From the NCBI RefSeq assembly GCF_021165955.1, contig NZ_CP088952.1, positions 2,480,001-2,544,000 on the forward strand: a stretch of 64,000 bases of DNA, in the 5' to 3' direction. Shown piece by piece: positions 49,952 to 58,397 of the stretch; the first letter of the stretch is position 1, and each line of letters opens with the position of its first letter. The DNA comes from Massilia endophytica (lineage in GTDB: Bacteria; Pseudomonadota; Gammaproteobacteria; Burkholderiales; Burkholderiaceae_D). The notes under the pieces are model-generated. The model had not been told where the DNA came from. It searched no databases and worked only from the letters and a program-made list of their open reading frames with translations. Made by a program: the position numbers and the translations under genes.

Positions 49952-50536
49952 ATGGACGTAAAAGTTCCTGATGACGAGTCCAGCGACACCTGGATGATTG
50001 ACGACGATGCAACCGCTTCCGCCGCCGAGCAGCCTGCTGCCAACGGCCCCGCCCCCTGGCGCGTCCTGATCGTCGACGATGACGTGGACGTGCATGTCGT
50101 CACCAAATTCTCTCTCAGCAACGCTGTATTCATGGGCCGCAGGCTCAGCTTCCTGCACGCCTACAGCGGCGCCGAGGCGCTCAACATCCTGCGCACCGAG
50201 GAAGACATCGCCCTCGTGCTGCTGGATGTGATCATGGAAACCACGGACGCGGGCCTGAAGGTGGCCAAGCGCATCCGCGACGAACTGAAGAACGACCTCG
50301 TGCGCATCGTCCTGCGCACCGGCCAGCCGGGCCAGGCGCTGGAGCACAGCATCATCCTCGACTACGACATCAACGATTTCTGGTGCAAGACCGACCTCAC
50401 CACGCGCAAGCTCTTCACCACCGTCATCGCTTCCCTGCGCGGCTACCAGAGCCTGCTCGAATCCCACCGCAAGCTGGAAGCCCTGCAGAAGGAACTGGAC
50501 GAAACGAAAGCCCAGCTCGCAGCCGCCCAGGCCTGA
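49952..50536 (+). CDS. Stand-alone receiver protein of the DUF3369-linked type
   Basis: The 194-residue protein has an acidic N-terminus, a receiver domain at ~40-170 (VLIVDDDVDVHVVTKFSLS, phospho-Asp in LLDVIMETTDAG) and a short coiled-coil tail. The segment ILRTGQPGQALEHSIILDYD followed by INDFWCKTDLTTRKLFTTV is characteristic of receivers that elsewhere precede a DUF3369 domain and HD-GYP or kinase outputs, but here nothing follows. GGAGCGG lies 8 bases before the ATG at 49952; an upstream ATG at 49910 has no ribosome site. It probably works by protein contact. Confidence 0.85.
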   Translation: MDVKVPDDESSDTWMIDDDATASAAEQPAANGPAPWRVLIVDDDVDVHVVTKFSLSNAVFMGRRLSFLHAYSGAEALNILRTEEDIALVLLDVIMETTDAGLKVAKRIRDELKNDLVRIVLRTGQPGQALEHSIILDYDINDFWCKTDLTTRKLFTTVIASLRGYQSLLESHRKLEALQKELDETKAQLAAAQA

Positions 50537-50887
50537 ATACTGTATGCACGTACAGCACTTAAGCTGCTGCCAACTGACCGCAAGTTCCATTATCAAGCGC
50601 GCTTCGCCCTCCGCGGGCGTCTGCTAGACTAGCTAAGTCGCGGATTTCAAACCACTTTTTGCGATATCCACACAGCTTGTGGATATCTTTGTTGATAAGG
50701 GCACCTTGACAGGCCAAACAGCCCATAACGACGCCATTTCGAACAAACTGCCCGTTCCGCAGGCAAAACCAAATCCCAATAAAATCAAGCACTTAAATTC
50801 TCACGAATTGTCACAGCCACATATTTACAAAAATTTAGTCCTTGTTTCGTATTTGCAATTTTTGTGCATAAGTAGCCGGAGCGAATC
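50537..50887. other. 351-bp intergenic region with element B
   Basis: No coding sequence is supported here. It contains element B (50652-50796) and, to its right, an AT-rich segment up to the small zinc-finger gene at 50888. Short open frames across it lack ribosome sites. The AT-rich part (50796-50880) probably holds the promoter for the zinc-finger gene. Confidence 0.7.
50652..50796. repeat. Element B: diverged copy of element A
   Basis: Box 1 ATATCCACA (50664), box 2 TGTGGATAT (50678) and box 3 TGTTGATAA (50690) are followed by CTTGACAG (TTGACA at 50706), then TGCCC, AGGCAAAA, AATCCCA and TAAAATCAA in the same order as element A with one small indel. Boxes 1 and 2 form a perfect 10-bp inverted repeat (GATATCCACA and its complement). 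Confidence 0.75.
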
Positions 50888-51067
50888 ATGAATGAACAGA
50901 AGCCATCCCCGCCCCTGAGTCCGGGCGATGAAGCCGCCCCCGGCACACCCGGCAGCGGCGACGACACCTGCCCTGTGTGCAACGGCAGCGGCAAGACGCC
51001 GGACGGCAAGGACTGCAGCTATTGCGGCGGCACCGGCATCATTACCGAAGGCATCGGTGGCGGCTAA
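50888..51067 (+). CDS. 59-residue DnaJ-type zinc-finger protein
   Basis: This small gene encodes 59 residues with two CxxC pairs in a DnaJ zinc-finger arrangement, CPVCNGSGKTPDGKDCSYCG, then GTGIITEGIGGG. The N-terminal half is Pro/Gly-rich and looks disordered. CGGAG lies 8 bases before the ATG. In DnaJ this motif binds zinc and unfolded protein; many bacteria have small stand-alone versions of unknown role. It is followed by the chromate transporter genes. Confidence 0.8.
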   Translation: MNEQKPSPPLSPGDEAAPGTPGSGDDTCPVCNGSGKTPDGKDCSYCGGTGIITEGIGGG

Positions 51068-51121
51068 GTCTACGTGGTTTGCCGCATGGACACGTCCGGC
51101 GGCGAGGCGGATAATGGCAGA

Positions 51122-51691
51122 ATGAATCCCGCGCCTGACCGTCCCCGCCCGCAGTCCCTGACCGATCTCTTCGTATCCTTCACCATCCTGGCCCTGCAAG
51201 GCTTTGGCGGCGTGCTGCCCGTGGTGCAGCGCGAGGTCGTCGAGCGCAAGCGCTGGATGACGCCGGAAGAATTCGTGGAGGAATGGGCCGTGGCGCAGAC
51301 CATGCCGGGACCGAACGTCGTCAACCTGGCCCTCGTCATCGGCAACCGCTACTTCGGCCTGCCGGGCGCCCTGAGCGCGCTTCTGGGCATGCTTCTCCTG
51401 CCCATGCTGGTGGTGATCGGCCTGGCCTCCGTCTACCATCACTTTTCGAACCTGGACGCCGTGGCGGGCGCCTTGCGCGGCATGGCCGCCGTGGCGGCGG
51501 GCATGATCGCCGCCACCGGCATCAAGCTCGCCGTCACCCTGAACCGGCATCCCCTGCCCTTGCCGCTTACGCTGGGCATCACCGTGGTGTCGGTGATCTG
51601 CATCGCCGGATTGCGCATGCCCATGCTGACGGTGCTCGCCATTCTCGGCACCCTGGGCTGCGTGCTCACATACCGGGCCCTGAAACCATGA
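51122..51691 (+). CDS. Chromate transporter, N-terminal half (short CHR)
   Basis: The 189-residue membrane protein is one half of a split CHR (ChrA-like) transporter. LQGFGGVLPVVQREVV, RWMTPEEFVEEWAVAQTMPG and PGPNVVNLALVIG are the conserved first-half motifs. Such pairs export chromate or related oxyanions. Start uncertain: ATG at 51122 or 51086. Its stop overlaps the next ATG by four bases (ATGA), so both halves are translated together. Confidence 0.85.
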   Translation: MNPAPDRPRPQSLTDLFVSFTILALQGFGGVLPVVQREVVERKRWMTPEEFVEEWAVAQTMPGPNVVNLALVIGNRYFGLPGALSALLGMLLLPMLVVIGLASVYHHFSNLDAVAGALRGMAAVAAGMIAATGIKLAVTLNRHPLPLPLTLGITVVSVICIAGLRMPMLTVLAILGTLGCVLTYRALKP

Positions 51692-52266
51692 GCGCCTACA
51701 TTGTCCTCAGCTGGCACGACTGGCTCGATCTCTTCGTCCACTACATGCTGCTGTCCTTCATGTCCGTGGGCGGCGCCATCTCCACCACGCCCGAGATGCA
51801 CCGCTACCTGGTGGAGCAGCATGGCTGGCTGACCCAGACCCAGTTCAACGACGCCATCGCCATTGCGCAGGCGGCGCCCGGTCCGAACGTGCTCTTTTCC
51901 GCCTTGATGGGATGGGCCGTGGGGCTGAACACGGGCAGCTATGCCGCCGCCATTCTCGGCGCGGTCATCACCATGGTCGGCATCATGCTGCCCAGCAGTG
52001 TGCTGGTTCTGGTCACCACCGCCTGGAGCCACCGCAACCGCGAGCTGCGCGGCGTGCGGGCCTTCAAGCAGGGCATGGCGCCGCTGGTGATCGGCATGCT
52101 CGTTTCGACCGGCATCATCCTCGGCAGCGCGAACCGAAATCCCGCCACGGACTGGCCGCTGTGGGCCCTGTCCGTGGCGAGCTGCCTGCTGATCTGGCGC
52201 ACCCGCATCCATATCCTGTGGGTGCTGGCCGCAGGCGCCATTGCGGGCGCGCTGGGCCTCGTTTGA
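51688..52266 (+). CDS. Chromate transporter, C-terminal half (short CHR)
   Basis: The 192-residue membrane protein is the partner of the preceding gene. It repeats the motif pattern: LLSFMSVGGAISTTPEMHRY, HGWLTQTQFNDAIAIAQAAP and PGPNVLFSALMGWAVG, with five or six hydrophobic segments. Short-chain CHR proteins need both genes for function in studied cases. No chromate-responsive regulator is adjacent. It meets the amidohydrolase gene tail to tail, 6 bp apart. Confidence 0.85.
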   Translation: MSAYIVLSWHDWLDLFVHYMLLSFMSVGGAISTTPEMHRYLVEQHGWLTQTQFNDAIAIAQAAPGPNVLFSALMGWAVGLNTGSYAAAILGAVITMVGIMLPSSVLVLVTTAWSHRNRELRGVRAFKQGMAPLVIGMLVSTGIILGSANRNPATDWPLWALSVASCLLIWRTRIHILWVLAAGAIAGALGLV

Positions 52267-52272
52267 ACGCGC

Positions 52273-54033
52273 TTACTTGTTCTGGTAGCCGCCGTAGTAC
52301 TTCACGGGGCTCCATTCAGGCAGCACTGGCGGCAGGGGCTGGGCGTACTGGCCGAACTGCGCGCCCGCGTACACCACCTTGCCGTTCACGATGGTGAGCG
52401 CGCTTTCCAGCTTGCGGATCTCTTCGACCGGCATGGTGAAGTAGTCCTTCGGCAGGATCACGAGATCGGCGTACTGGCCTTTTGCGATCACGCCTTTCAG
52501 CTTCTCTTCCCCGCTCATCCAGGCGCTGCCCTGGGTCATGAGCTTGAGCGCTTCGTAGCGGGTCAGCACATCCCTCGGCTGCCAGATCTGCAGGCCGCCT
52601 GCCGTCTTGCCGCTCACCGCCCAGTAGATCGAAGGCCAGGGGCCGTAGCTGCTGACGCGGGTGCCGTCCGTGCCCAGGCCCACGGGGATCTTCATCTCCA
52701 GCATCTTGCGGATCGGCGGCATCTGGCGCGTCTGCTCGCCGTAGCGCTTCCAGTAGGCCTCGCCCTGGAAGTACATGCGGTTCTGCACAGCCACCCCGCC
52801 GCCCAGCTTCTTCACGCGGGCCAGCTGGCCGTCGGTGATGGTCTCGGCGTGGTCGAAGAACCAGCGCAGGCCGTTCAGCGGCACCTCCTTGTTCACCTTC
52901 TCGATCACGGCCAGGTCGCGGTCGATGGATTCGCCGTAGGTGGCGTGGATGCGGAAGGGCCAGCGATTCTTCACCAGCAGGCGCAGCACGGCTTCCAGCT
53001 CGCCTTCCATCTCGTGCGGCAGGTCCGGACGCGGCTCCAGGAAGTTCTCGAAGTCCGCCGCGCTCCACACCAGGTTCTCGCCGCCGCCTTCCGTGTTGTA
53101 GCCGTTGGCGTAGAACAGGTGGTCGTTCCGGTCGGGCTTGGTGAGCGTGAGCCAGCGCTGATAGTCTTCCAGCTCCTTGCCCGGCTTCTGCGCGAAGAGA
53201 TAGTAGGAGGTGCGCACCGTCAGCTTGCCGTTCTTCGCCAGCTCCAGGCTCACGGCGTAGTCGTCCGGGTAGGCCTGGCCGCCGCCGCCCGCATCGATGG
53301 CGCTGGTCACGCCAAGGCGGTTCAGTTCACGGTAGTAGTGCTCCGTGGAGTTAAGCTGCTGCTCGCGGGTGAGCGCGCCGGTCTTGCCCAGGGTCGTGTA
53401 CAGGATCATGGCATTCGGCTTCGCCACGAGCAGGCCGGTTGGCTTGCCGTTCGCATCCAGCTCCACCACGCCGTCCTTGTACTTCGTGTTCGCATCGTAG
53501 TTCAGCACCTCCAGGCCCTTCTTGTTCAGGAAGCCCAGGCCGTACAGGTAGAGCAGGAACACGGGCTTGTCCGGCACGGCTTCGTTGATCTCGGCCAGGG
53601 TGGGCAGGCGCTTTTCCTCGAACTGGTATTCGTTCCAGCCGCCCACCACCTTGATCCACGCGCCTTCCGGCGTGCGCGCGGCCTGCTCCTTCAGCATGGC
53701 CAGCGCCTGCTTCAGCGAGGTCACGCCATCCCAGCGCAGCTCCGCGTTGTAGTTCAGGCCTTCGCGGATGATGTGCAGGTGCGAGTCGTTCAGGCCCGGA
53801 ATCACGGTGCGGCCGCCCGCATCGATCACCTGGGTTCCGGCAGTCTTCTGCTTGAGCACCTGGGCATTGCTGCCCACCGCCGTGATCTTGCCATCCTTGA
53901 TGGCGACTGCCTGGGCGAATGCGCCCTCCTTCGTCATGGTGGCGACCTTGCCGTTGGTGACGATCAGGTCGGTCGCCTGGGCCGCCGAGAGCCCCGCCGC
54001 GAGCAAGGTGGCCGATAACATCATCCGTTTCAT
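52273..54033 (-). CDS. Exported amidohydrolase (YtcJ-like)
   Basis: The 586-residue protein has a signal peptide (MMLSATLLAAGLSAAQA) and an amidohydrolase_3 domain. VIPGLNDSHLHIIREGLNYN holds the His-x-His metal ligands; WFFDHAETITD, VGLGTDGTRVSSYGPWPSIY and GKYADL-like GQYADLVILPKDYF follow. Relatives hydrolyse amide or amidine bonds in the periplasm; substrate unknown. It starts 5 bp after the YceI gene stop, so the two are in one transcript. Confidence 0.88.
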   Translation of the reverse strand: MKRMMLSATLLAAGLSAAQATDLIVTNGKVATMTKEGAFAQAVAIKDGKITAVGSNAQVLKQKTAGTQVIDAGGRTVIPGLNDSHLHIIREGLNYNAELRWDGVTSLKQALAMLKEQAARTPEGAWIKVVGGWNEYQFEEKRLPTLAEINEAVPDKPVFLLYLYGLGFLNKKGLEVLNYDANTKYKDGVVELDANGKPTGLLVAKPNAMILYTTLGKTGALTREQQLNSTEHYYRELNRLGVTSAIDAGGGGQAYPDDYAVSLELAKNGKLTVRTSYYLFAQKPGKELEDYQRWLTLTKPDRNDHLFYANGYNTEGGGENLVWSAADFENFLEPRPDLPHEMEGELEAVLRLLVKNRWPFRIHATYGESIDRDLAVIEKVNKEVPLNGLRWFFDHAETITDGQLARVKKLGGGVAVQNRMYFQGEAYWKRYGEQTRQMPPIRKMLEMKIPVGLGTDGTRVSSYGPWPSIYWAVSGKTAGGLQIWQPRDVLTRYEALKLMTQGSAWMSGEEKLKGVIAKGQYADLVILPKDYFTMPVEEIRKLESALTIVNGKVVYAGAQFGQYAQPLPPVLPEWSPVKYYGGYQNK

Positions 54034-54038
54034 GGCGA

Positions 54039-54605
54039 TTACTCCTTGACGGCTTCGATGGCGAAGGTCAGCGTGACCTCATCGCCCACATAGGGCGCGT
54101 ACTTGCCCGCGTTGAATTCGGTGCGCTTGATCTTCGCGATGGCGTCCGCGCCGCAGGCTTCCTTCTTCAGCATCGGGTGTTCCATGCACTGGAACGAGGT
54201 CACTTCCAGCGTCACGGGTTTGGTGATGCCCTTGATGGTCAGGTTGCCTTCCACCGAGGCCAGCTTGTCGCCCTTGAAGTTGAACTTCGTGGACTTGTAG
54301 CTGATGGCCGGGAACTTCGCGGTATCGAAGAAGTCCTCGCCCTGCAGGTGGTTGTTGAAGGTGGGGTAGCCGGTGTTGACCGACTTGGTGTCGATGGTCA
54401 CGTCCACGGAACCGGTCTTTGCGGCGCGGTCCAGCACGATCTTGCCGCTGGTGGCGTCGAACCGGCTGGACTGGGTGGAGTAGCCGAAGTGGCTGTAGGA
54501 GAAGCGCGAGAAGGTGTGCGTGCTGTCGATGACGAAGGTTTCCGGCGCCGCGTAAGCGGACAGGGAAATGCCTGCGGCGAGTGCGATTGCGATCAGTTTT
54601 TTCAT
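54039..54605 (-). CDS. YceI-family periplasmic protein
   Basis: The 188-residue protein has a signal peptide (LIAIALAAGISLSAYA) and a full YceI domain: FVIDSTHTFSRFSYSHFGYS, GEDFFDTAKFPAISYKSTKF and GNLTIKGITKPVTLEVTSF. YceI proteins are lipocalin-like and bind polyisoprenoid molecules. Of two adjacent ATG codons, the second (54605) has better spacing from GGAG. Operon with the downstream amidohydrolase. Confidence 0.92.
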   Translation of the reverse strand: MKKLIAIALAAGISLSAYAAPETFVIDSTHTFSRFSYSHFGYSTQSSRFDATSGKIVLDRAAKTGSVDVTIDTKSVNTGYPTFNNHLQGEDFFDTAKFPAISYKSTKFNFKGDKLASVEGNLTIKGITKPVTLEVTSFQCMEHPMLKKEACGADAIAKIKRTEFNAGKYAPYVGDEVTLTFAIEAVKE

Positions 54606-54682
54606 CATTTGCTCCAATGGGTTGTCGATGGAGCGAATTATGCGCGGCGCCTCCAATATTAAAAAACGGAAAATTTACCGCT

Positions 54683-55480
54683 CTATGATCGAAATTCTCG
54701 ATGACCCAGAATCTGGCCCAGCAGGCGCTGTTCGAGCGCCGCGAAACCGGAGCTGCCGCGCAGCCGGGGGCGCGGCAGCTCGATAGGGATATCGAGGGCG
54801 ATGCGCCCGTCCTCGATCACCAGCACCCTGTCCGCCAGCGCCAGGGCTTCCTGCACGTCGTGCGTCACCAGCACGGCGGTGAAACCGAGCGACCGCCATA
54901 GGGATTCGATCAACTCCTGCATTTCGATGCGGGTCAGCGCATCGAGGGCGCCGAGCGGCTCGTCGAGCAGCAGAAGCTGCGGCTCATGAACCAGAGCGCG
55001 CGCCAGGGCAACGCGCTGGCGCTGTCCGCCGGAGAGCTGCGCCGGCCAGGCCTCCGCGCGCTCGGCCAAGCCCACGGCGGCCAGCGCCCGCGAGGCCGCG
55101 TGCAGGCCGTGCGGCAGTCCCAGGGCGACGTTCTCCAGCACCGTTTTCCAGGGCAGCAGGTGGGCGTCCTGGAACATGAGGCGGGTGTCCGCATCGATGT
55201 CGCCGCTGCCGATGCGGATGGCGCCTTCGGCGTCCTCCAGCCCTGCAATGGCGCGCAGCAGCGTGCTCTTGCCGCATCCGCTGCGGCCGATCACGGCTAC
55301 GAACTCGCCCGCCTTCAGTTCGAGCCCGATCTGGTCCAGCACGCGCCGCTCCCCATACGCCTTGCTCAGCTGCTGCAGGCTGACGCTCATCCCTTGCCGC
55401 CGCAGCGGGCGGCCGCGCGCAGGCGGATCGGAAACAAACGCAAACAGTTCGGTATCGACGGGAATTGAGGCTGGATACAT
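54683..55480 (-). CDS. ssuB: SsuB, alkanesulfonate ABC transporter ATPase
   Basis: The 265-residue ATPase powers import of alkanesulfonates. Walker A VIGRSGCGKSTLLRAIAG, signature LSGGQRQRVALARAL and Walker B LLLLDEPLGALD are intact, followed by VTHDVQEALALADRV. The start at 55480 has a strong AAGGAG; a second ATG at 55390 matches the usual family start, so the first 30 residues may be an extension. It is the last gene of ssuEADCB. Confidence 0.93.
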   Translation of the reverse strand: MYPASIPVDTELFAFVSDPPARGRPLRRQGMSVSLQQLSKAYGERRVLDQIGLELKAGEFVAVIGRSGCGKSTLLRAIAGLEDAEGAIRIGSGDIDADTRLMFQDAHLLPWKTVLENVALGLPHGLHAASRALAAVGLAERAEAWPAQLSGGQRQRVALARALVHEPQLLLLDEPLGALDALTRIEMQELIESLWRSLGFTAVLVTHDVQEALALADRVLVIEDGRIALDIPIELPRPRLRGSSGFAALEQRLLGQILGHREFRS

Positions 55481-55489
55481 GCTTTCTCC

Positions 55490-56257
55490 TTATCGGTAGG
55501 CGGGATTCCAGGCGAGGAGCCAGGTTTCGAGTCCGCGCGCCAGCAGGTCCGCGAGTTTGCCCAGCAGGGCGTAGAGCAGGATGCCGACAAGGACAACGTC
55601 GGTCTGCAGGAACTCCCGTGCGTTCATCGTCATATAGCCGATGCCTGCCTGCGCGGAAATCGTTTCGGCCACGATCAGCAGCACCCACACCAGGCCCATT
55701 GCGAATCGCACGCCGACAAGAATGGAGGGCAGCGCGCCTGGCAGGATCACTTCGCGATAGAGCGCCCAGCCCTTCAGGCCATAGCTGCGCGCCATCTCGA
55801 CCAGGCCCGCATCGACCGTACGGATGCCGTGGAAAGTGTTGAGGTAGACGGGAAAGAACACGCCCACCGCCAGCAGGAAAAGCTTGGCCGTTTCGTCGAT
55901 GCCGAACCAAAGGATCACGAGCGGAATCAGGGCCAGCGCCGGTATATTGCGGATCATCTGCAACGTGGTGTCGAGCAGGGTTTCCGCGCTGCGGAAGCTG
56001 CCGGTGAGAAGGCCCAGCACCAGCCCTGCCCCGCCGCCGATGGCAAAGCCGCTGATGGCGCGCCACAGGCTGGTCTTGAGATGGGCCCACAGTTCCCCGG
56101 ATCCCGCCAGCGTGAGGAACGCCTGCGCCACCGCAAACGGCTCCGGCAGGATGCGGCTGGACAGCCAGCCGATGCGCGCTGCGAGTTCCCACCCCAGCAG
56201 CAGCGCAATGGGCAGCAGCCATGGCGCAAGCGTCCTTTTCACTCCTCGCAGGCCCAT
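55490..56257 (-). CDS. ssuC: SsuC, alkanesulfonate ABC transporter permease
   Basis: The 255-residue inner-membrane protein has six hydrophobic segments. The EAA loop MARSYGLKGWALYREVILPG and the RFAMGLVWVLLIVAETISAQ block are typical of SsuC/TauC permeases. It lies between ssuD (1 bp) and ssuB (9 bp). It passes sulfonates delivered by SsuA across the membrane. Confidence 0.94.
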   Translation of the reverse strand: MGLRGVKRTLAPWLLPIALLLGWELAARIGWLSSRILPEPFAVAQAFLTLAGSGELWAHLKTSLWRAISGFAIGGGAGLVLGLLTGSFRSAETLLDTTLQMIRNIPALALIPLVILWFGIDETAKLFLLAVGVFFPVYLNTFHGIRTVDAGLVEMARSYGLKGWALYREVILPGALPSILVGVRFAMGLVWVLLIVAETISAQAGIGYMTMNAREFLQTDVVLVGILLYALLGKLADLLARGLETWLLAWNPAYR

Positions 56258-56258
56258 G

Positions 56259-57407
56259 TCACGCAGCCTTCTTCGGAACGATATCGGTGGCCATCACTTC
56301 GCCGAAGGGCCCGGTCAGCGACTGCTCGCCGGGCTGGCGCCCCTTGCCCAGCAGGGGAAAGACCAGTTCCGCAAAGCGGTAGGATTCCTCCAGGTGCGGA
56401 TAGCCGGAGAAGATGAAGGTCTCGATGCCCAGCTCCTGGTATTCGCGGATGCGCGCCGCCACGGTCTCCGGATCGCCCACCAGCGCCGTTCCCGCCCCGC
56501 CGCGCACCAGGCCCACGCCTGCCCACAGATTGGGGGACACCTCCAGCTTGTCGCGCCGCCCGCCGTGCAGGGCCGCCATGCGGCGCTGGCCTTCGGAGTC
56601 CATCTTGCCGAACGCCGCCTGTGCCTTGGCGATGACGTCGTCGTCCAGATGGCTGATCAGCTTTTCCGCCGCGCGCCAGGCTTCTTCATTGGTTTCGCGC
56701 ACAATCACGTGCAGGCGGATGCCGAACTTGAGGCTGCGGCCACGCTGCGCGGCGCGGGCGCGGATGTCCGCCAGCTTCTCCGCCACCGCGGCAGGCGGCT
56801 CGCCCCAGGTGAGGTAGACGTCCATCTGTTCCGCCGCCAGCTCGTGCGCCGCTTCCGAGGAGCCGCCGAAGTAGAGAGGCGGGTATGGCTGCTGAACCGG
56901 CGGATACAGGGTCTTCGCCCCCTTCACCTGGATATGCTTGCCCTCGAAGTCGAAGCCTTCGGCCCCGCCCTCGCCCGACAGCGCACCGCGCCAGACGCGG
57001 ATGAATTCATCCGATATCTCATAGCGTTTCGCGTGATCCGCAAACAGGCCGTCCGCTTCCAGCTCCTGCTGGTCGCCGCCTGTGACCACATTGATCAGGA
57101 GCCGGCCGTTGGAGAGGCGGTCGAAGGTGGAAGCCATGCGCACCGCCAGGCCCGGCGTGGAAAGCCCCGGGCGCACGGCCACCAGGAACTTCAGCTGCTT
57201 CGTGGCGTTGATGAGCGATGATGCGACAACCCAGGCGTCCTCGCAGGAGCGGCCTGTCGGCAGCAGCACGCCGTCGTAGCCCAGCGTGTCGGCGGCCACG
57301 GCCACCTGTTTCAGGTAGTCGGCATCCACGGCGCGGGCGCCTTGCGAGGTGCCGAGGTAGCGGCTGTCGCCGTGCGTGGGAATGAACCAGAAAATGTTGG
57401 GGGCCAT
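56259..57407 (-). CDS. ssuD: SsuD, FMNH2-dependent alkanesulfonate monooxygenase
   Basis: SsuD releases sulfite from alkanesulfonates with FMNH2 and O2. The 382-residue length matches the family. The N-terminus IFWFIPTHGDSRYLGTSQGA, the block LVAVRPGLSTPGLAVRMAST and GRLLINVVTGGDQQELEADG are diagnostic of the luciferase-like SsuD group. The ATG at 57407 follows the ssuA stop by 8 bp; the frame upstream is a shadow. Works with the SsuE reductase at the head of the operon. Confidence 0.95.
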   Translation of the reverse strand: MAPNIFWFIPTHGDSRYLGTSQGARAVDADYLKQVAVAADTLGYDGVLLPTGRSCEDAWVVASSLINATKQLKFLVAVRPGLSTPGLAVRMASTFDRLSNGRLLINVVTGGDQQELEADGLFADHAKRYEISDEFIRVWRGALSGEGGAEGFDFEGKHIQVKGAKTLYPPVQQPYPPLYFGGSSEAAHELAAEQMDVYLTWGEPPAAVAEKLADIRARAAQRGRSLKFGIRLHVIVRETNEEAWRAAEKLISHLDDDVIAKAQAAFGKMDSEGQRRMAALHGGRRDKLEVSPNLWAGVGLVRGGAGTALVGDPETVAARIREYQELGIETFIFSGYPHLEESYRFAELVFPLLGKGRQPGEQSLTGPFGEVMATDIVPKKAA

Positions 57408-57415
57408 GGCTGCTC

Positions 57416-58387
57416 CTAGAGCTTGTACGGCAGCACGGCGTCCTTCACCGCAATCGGCTTGGGAATCAGCTTCAGGCCCGCGAACGCATCGGCCAGTTTC
57501 TGCTGTTCCTGGATCACACCGGGCGACACAGGCTGTACGCCATAGGCGTAGCGCGCCGCCGCCAGTTCCACCACGCCGGTATCGAGCCCGGTCTGCGCCG
57601 AGAGGATGGCCGCCACCTCCTTCTGGTTCTTCAGCCCCCATTCGTCCACCTTGGCCAGCTCCTCGATCACGATGCGCACCAGGTCCGGATTCTTCTCCGC
57701 ATAAGGACGCGAAGCCAGGTAGAACTGGTGGTTCGCGACCAGGCCTTTGCCATCCGCCAGCACGCGAGCCCCCAGCTGCTTCTCGGCGGCCGCAAGGAAG
57801 GGATCCCAGATGACCCAGGCATCCACCGCGCCGCGCTCGAAGGCTGCGCGTGCATCGGCGGGCGGCAGGAACACCGCCTGCACGTCCTTGTAAGCCACGC
57901 CAGCCTTTTCCAGCGCCTTCAGCAGGAGATAGTGGACATTCGAGCCCTTGTTCAGCGCGACCTTGCGCCCTTTCAGGTCGGCGACGCTGCGCAGCTTCGA
58001 ATCCTTATGCACCAGGATCGCTTCGCTGGCAGGCGACGGCGGCTCATGCGCCACATACACAAGGTTGGCGCCCGCCGCCTGCGCGAAAACGGGCGGCGCC
58101 TCGCCCACAGTGCCGAAGTCGATGCTGCCCACATTCAGGCCTTCCAGCAGCACGGGCCCGGCGGGGAACTCCGTCCACTGCACCGTTACATTCTTTTCCG
58201 CCAGCCGCTTCTCCAGCGTGCCGCGCCCCTTCAGCAAAGTGAGGGTGCCGTATTTCTGGTAGCCGATGCGGATGACGGACTTTGCCTGCGCCTGGGCGCC
58301 TGCGGGCAGTGCGCCAGCCACGGCGCCGGCAAACAGAAGGCCCAGTGTGCGGCGGCGTGCCGCACGGCGATCGAAATGCGTTGTCAT
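57416..58387 (-). CDS. ssuA: SsuA, alkanesulfonate-binding protein
   Basis: The 323-residue periplasmic protein has an arginine-rich signal peptide (RRAARRRTLGLLFAGAVAGA, possibly Tat-like) and the sulfonate-binding core VIRIGYQKYGTLTLLKGRG, GSIDFGTVGEAPPVFAQAAG, LKGRKVALNKGSNVHYLL and DAWVIWDPFLAAAEKQLGA. It captures substrate for SsuBC. The ATG at 58387 lies 10 bp after the ssuE stop. Confidence 0.94.
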   Translation of the reverse strand: MTTHFDRRAARRRTLGLLFAGAVAGALPAGAQAQAKSVIRIGYQKYGTLTLLKGRGTLEKRLAEKNVTVQWTEFPAGPVLLEGLNVGSIDFGTVGEAPPVFAQAAGANLVYVAHEPPSPASEAILVHKDSKLRSVADLKGRKVALNKGSNVHYLLLKALEKAGVAYKDVQAVFLPPADARAAFERGAVDAWVIWDPFLAAAEKQLGARVLADGKGLVANHQFYLASRPYAEKNPDLVRIVIEELAKVDEWGLKNQKEVAAILSAQTGLDTGVVELAAARYAYGVQPVSPGVIQEQQKLADAFAGLKLIPKPIAVKDAVLPYKL

Positions 58388-58397
58388 TGATTTTTCC

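Noticed and set aside
49649..50796. Chromosomal replication origin
   Set aside because: DnaA-box-like sites are present, but dnaA, dnaN, gidA or rpmH are absent and each cluster has only three sites. A regulatory or titration role is more likely.
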